This document shows positions 63,968-64,000 of a DNA stretch of 64,000 nt, in pieces. Below the pieces are notes generated by a model. It was given only the letters and a program-made list of their open reading frames with translations. It searched no databases and had not been told where the DNA came from. Origin of the DNA: Brevibacterium album DSM 18261 (lineage in GTDB: Bacteria > Actinomycetota > Actinomycetes > Actinomycetales > Brevibacteriaceae); the NCBI RefSeq assembly GCF_000426445.1, contig NZ_AUFJ01000009.1, positions 434,001 to 498,000 of the forward strand, in the 5' to 3' direction. The position numbers were made by a program, and so were the translations under genes. Every line of letters begins with the position of its first letter. Position 1 is the stretch's first letter.

Positions 63968-64000
63968 GTCCGCGACAACGTCCGCGGCCTGCGCTTTCAT

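Overview
This 64-kb window is chromosomal DNA from a very high-GC Gram-positive actinobacterium. The evidence is almost exclusively G/C third codon positions, many 4-bp ATGA/GTGA gene overlaps, a mycothiol-type maleylpyruvate isomerase homologue, HspR/HAIR control of dnaK, LPxTG surface proteins and a C50-carotenoid cluster. Gene content best fits the order Micrococcales; I would not name a genus from sequence alone. I found no tRNA, rRNA, CRISPR array, insertion sequence or prophage.

Layout. 0-6 kb: the 5' part of serS, a diacylglycerol/sphingosine-kinase-like enzyme, two secreted wall proteins that share a repeated domain, and a DinB-like/maleylpyruvate isomerase protein. 6-10.7 kb: the dnaK-grpE-dnaJ-hspR heat-shock operon on the minus strand, behind two HAIR operators. 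10.9-13.6 kb: a helix-turn-helix/coiled-coil protein, then an AbiE-like (type IV) toxin-antitoxin pair with a palindromic operator. 13.6-16.2 kb: a tightly overlapping operon of three small exported proteins and a SipW-type signal peptidase. 16.4-22 kb: a DrrAB-like ABC exporter with a divergent TetR, a double-GNAT protein, a DUF3152 lipoprotein and a LysR regulator.

22-41 kb is the metabolic core, a glycine-betaine catabolic island. GbcA/GbcB (Rieske oxygenase and reductase) would convert betaine to dimethylglycine. A dimethylglycine oxidase-like flavoprotein would give sarcosine, and a heterotetrameric-type sarcosine oxidase (soxB, soxD and a fused soxA-soxG) would give glycine. The C1 units are handled by PurU (10-formyl-THF hydrolysis) and a glutathione-independent formaldehyde dehydrogenase. 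An MFS transporter, a second GbcB-like reductase without an oxygenase, a GntR regulator and an IclR regulator complete it. The sequence GATATATCAGT occurs in both the gntR/soxB and the fdhA/gbcA divergent promoter regions, and a perfect 33-bp palindrome lies between dmg and iclR.

41-48.2 kb: a RecQ helicase fused to a phosphoribosyltransferase-like domain, then an FMN riboswitch and ribD-ribE-ribBA-ribH. The oxidoreductases of the betaine island are flavin- and iron-sulfur-rich, so the rib operon is a functionally fitting neighbour. 48.3-54.5 kb: a membrane-anchored coiled-coil repeat protein and crtB-crtI-crtYe-crtYf-crtEb, a decaprenoxanthin-type C50 carotenoid operon lacking crtE. 54.5-64 kb: a DUF2516 protein, AzlCD with a divergent XRE-cupin regulator, an FUSC-type membrane protein, aminopeptidase N, an NlpC/P60 hydrolase with SH3-like regions, and an LLM flavin oxidoreductase at the right edge.

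Convergent gene ends carry unusually long, nearly perfect hairpins. Two of the intergenic spaces share a related 49-bp palindrome, and two others carry degenerate 18-20-bp repeat arrays.
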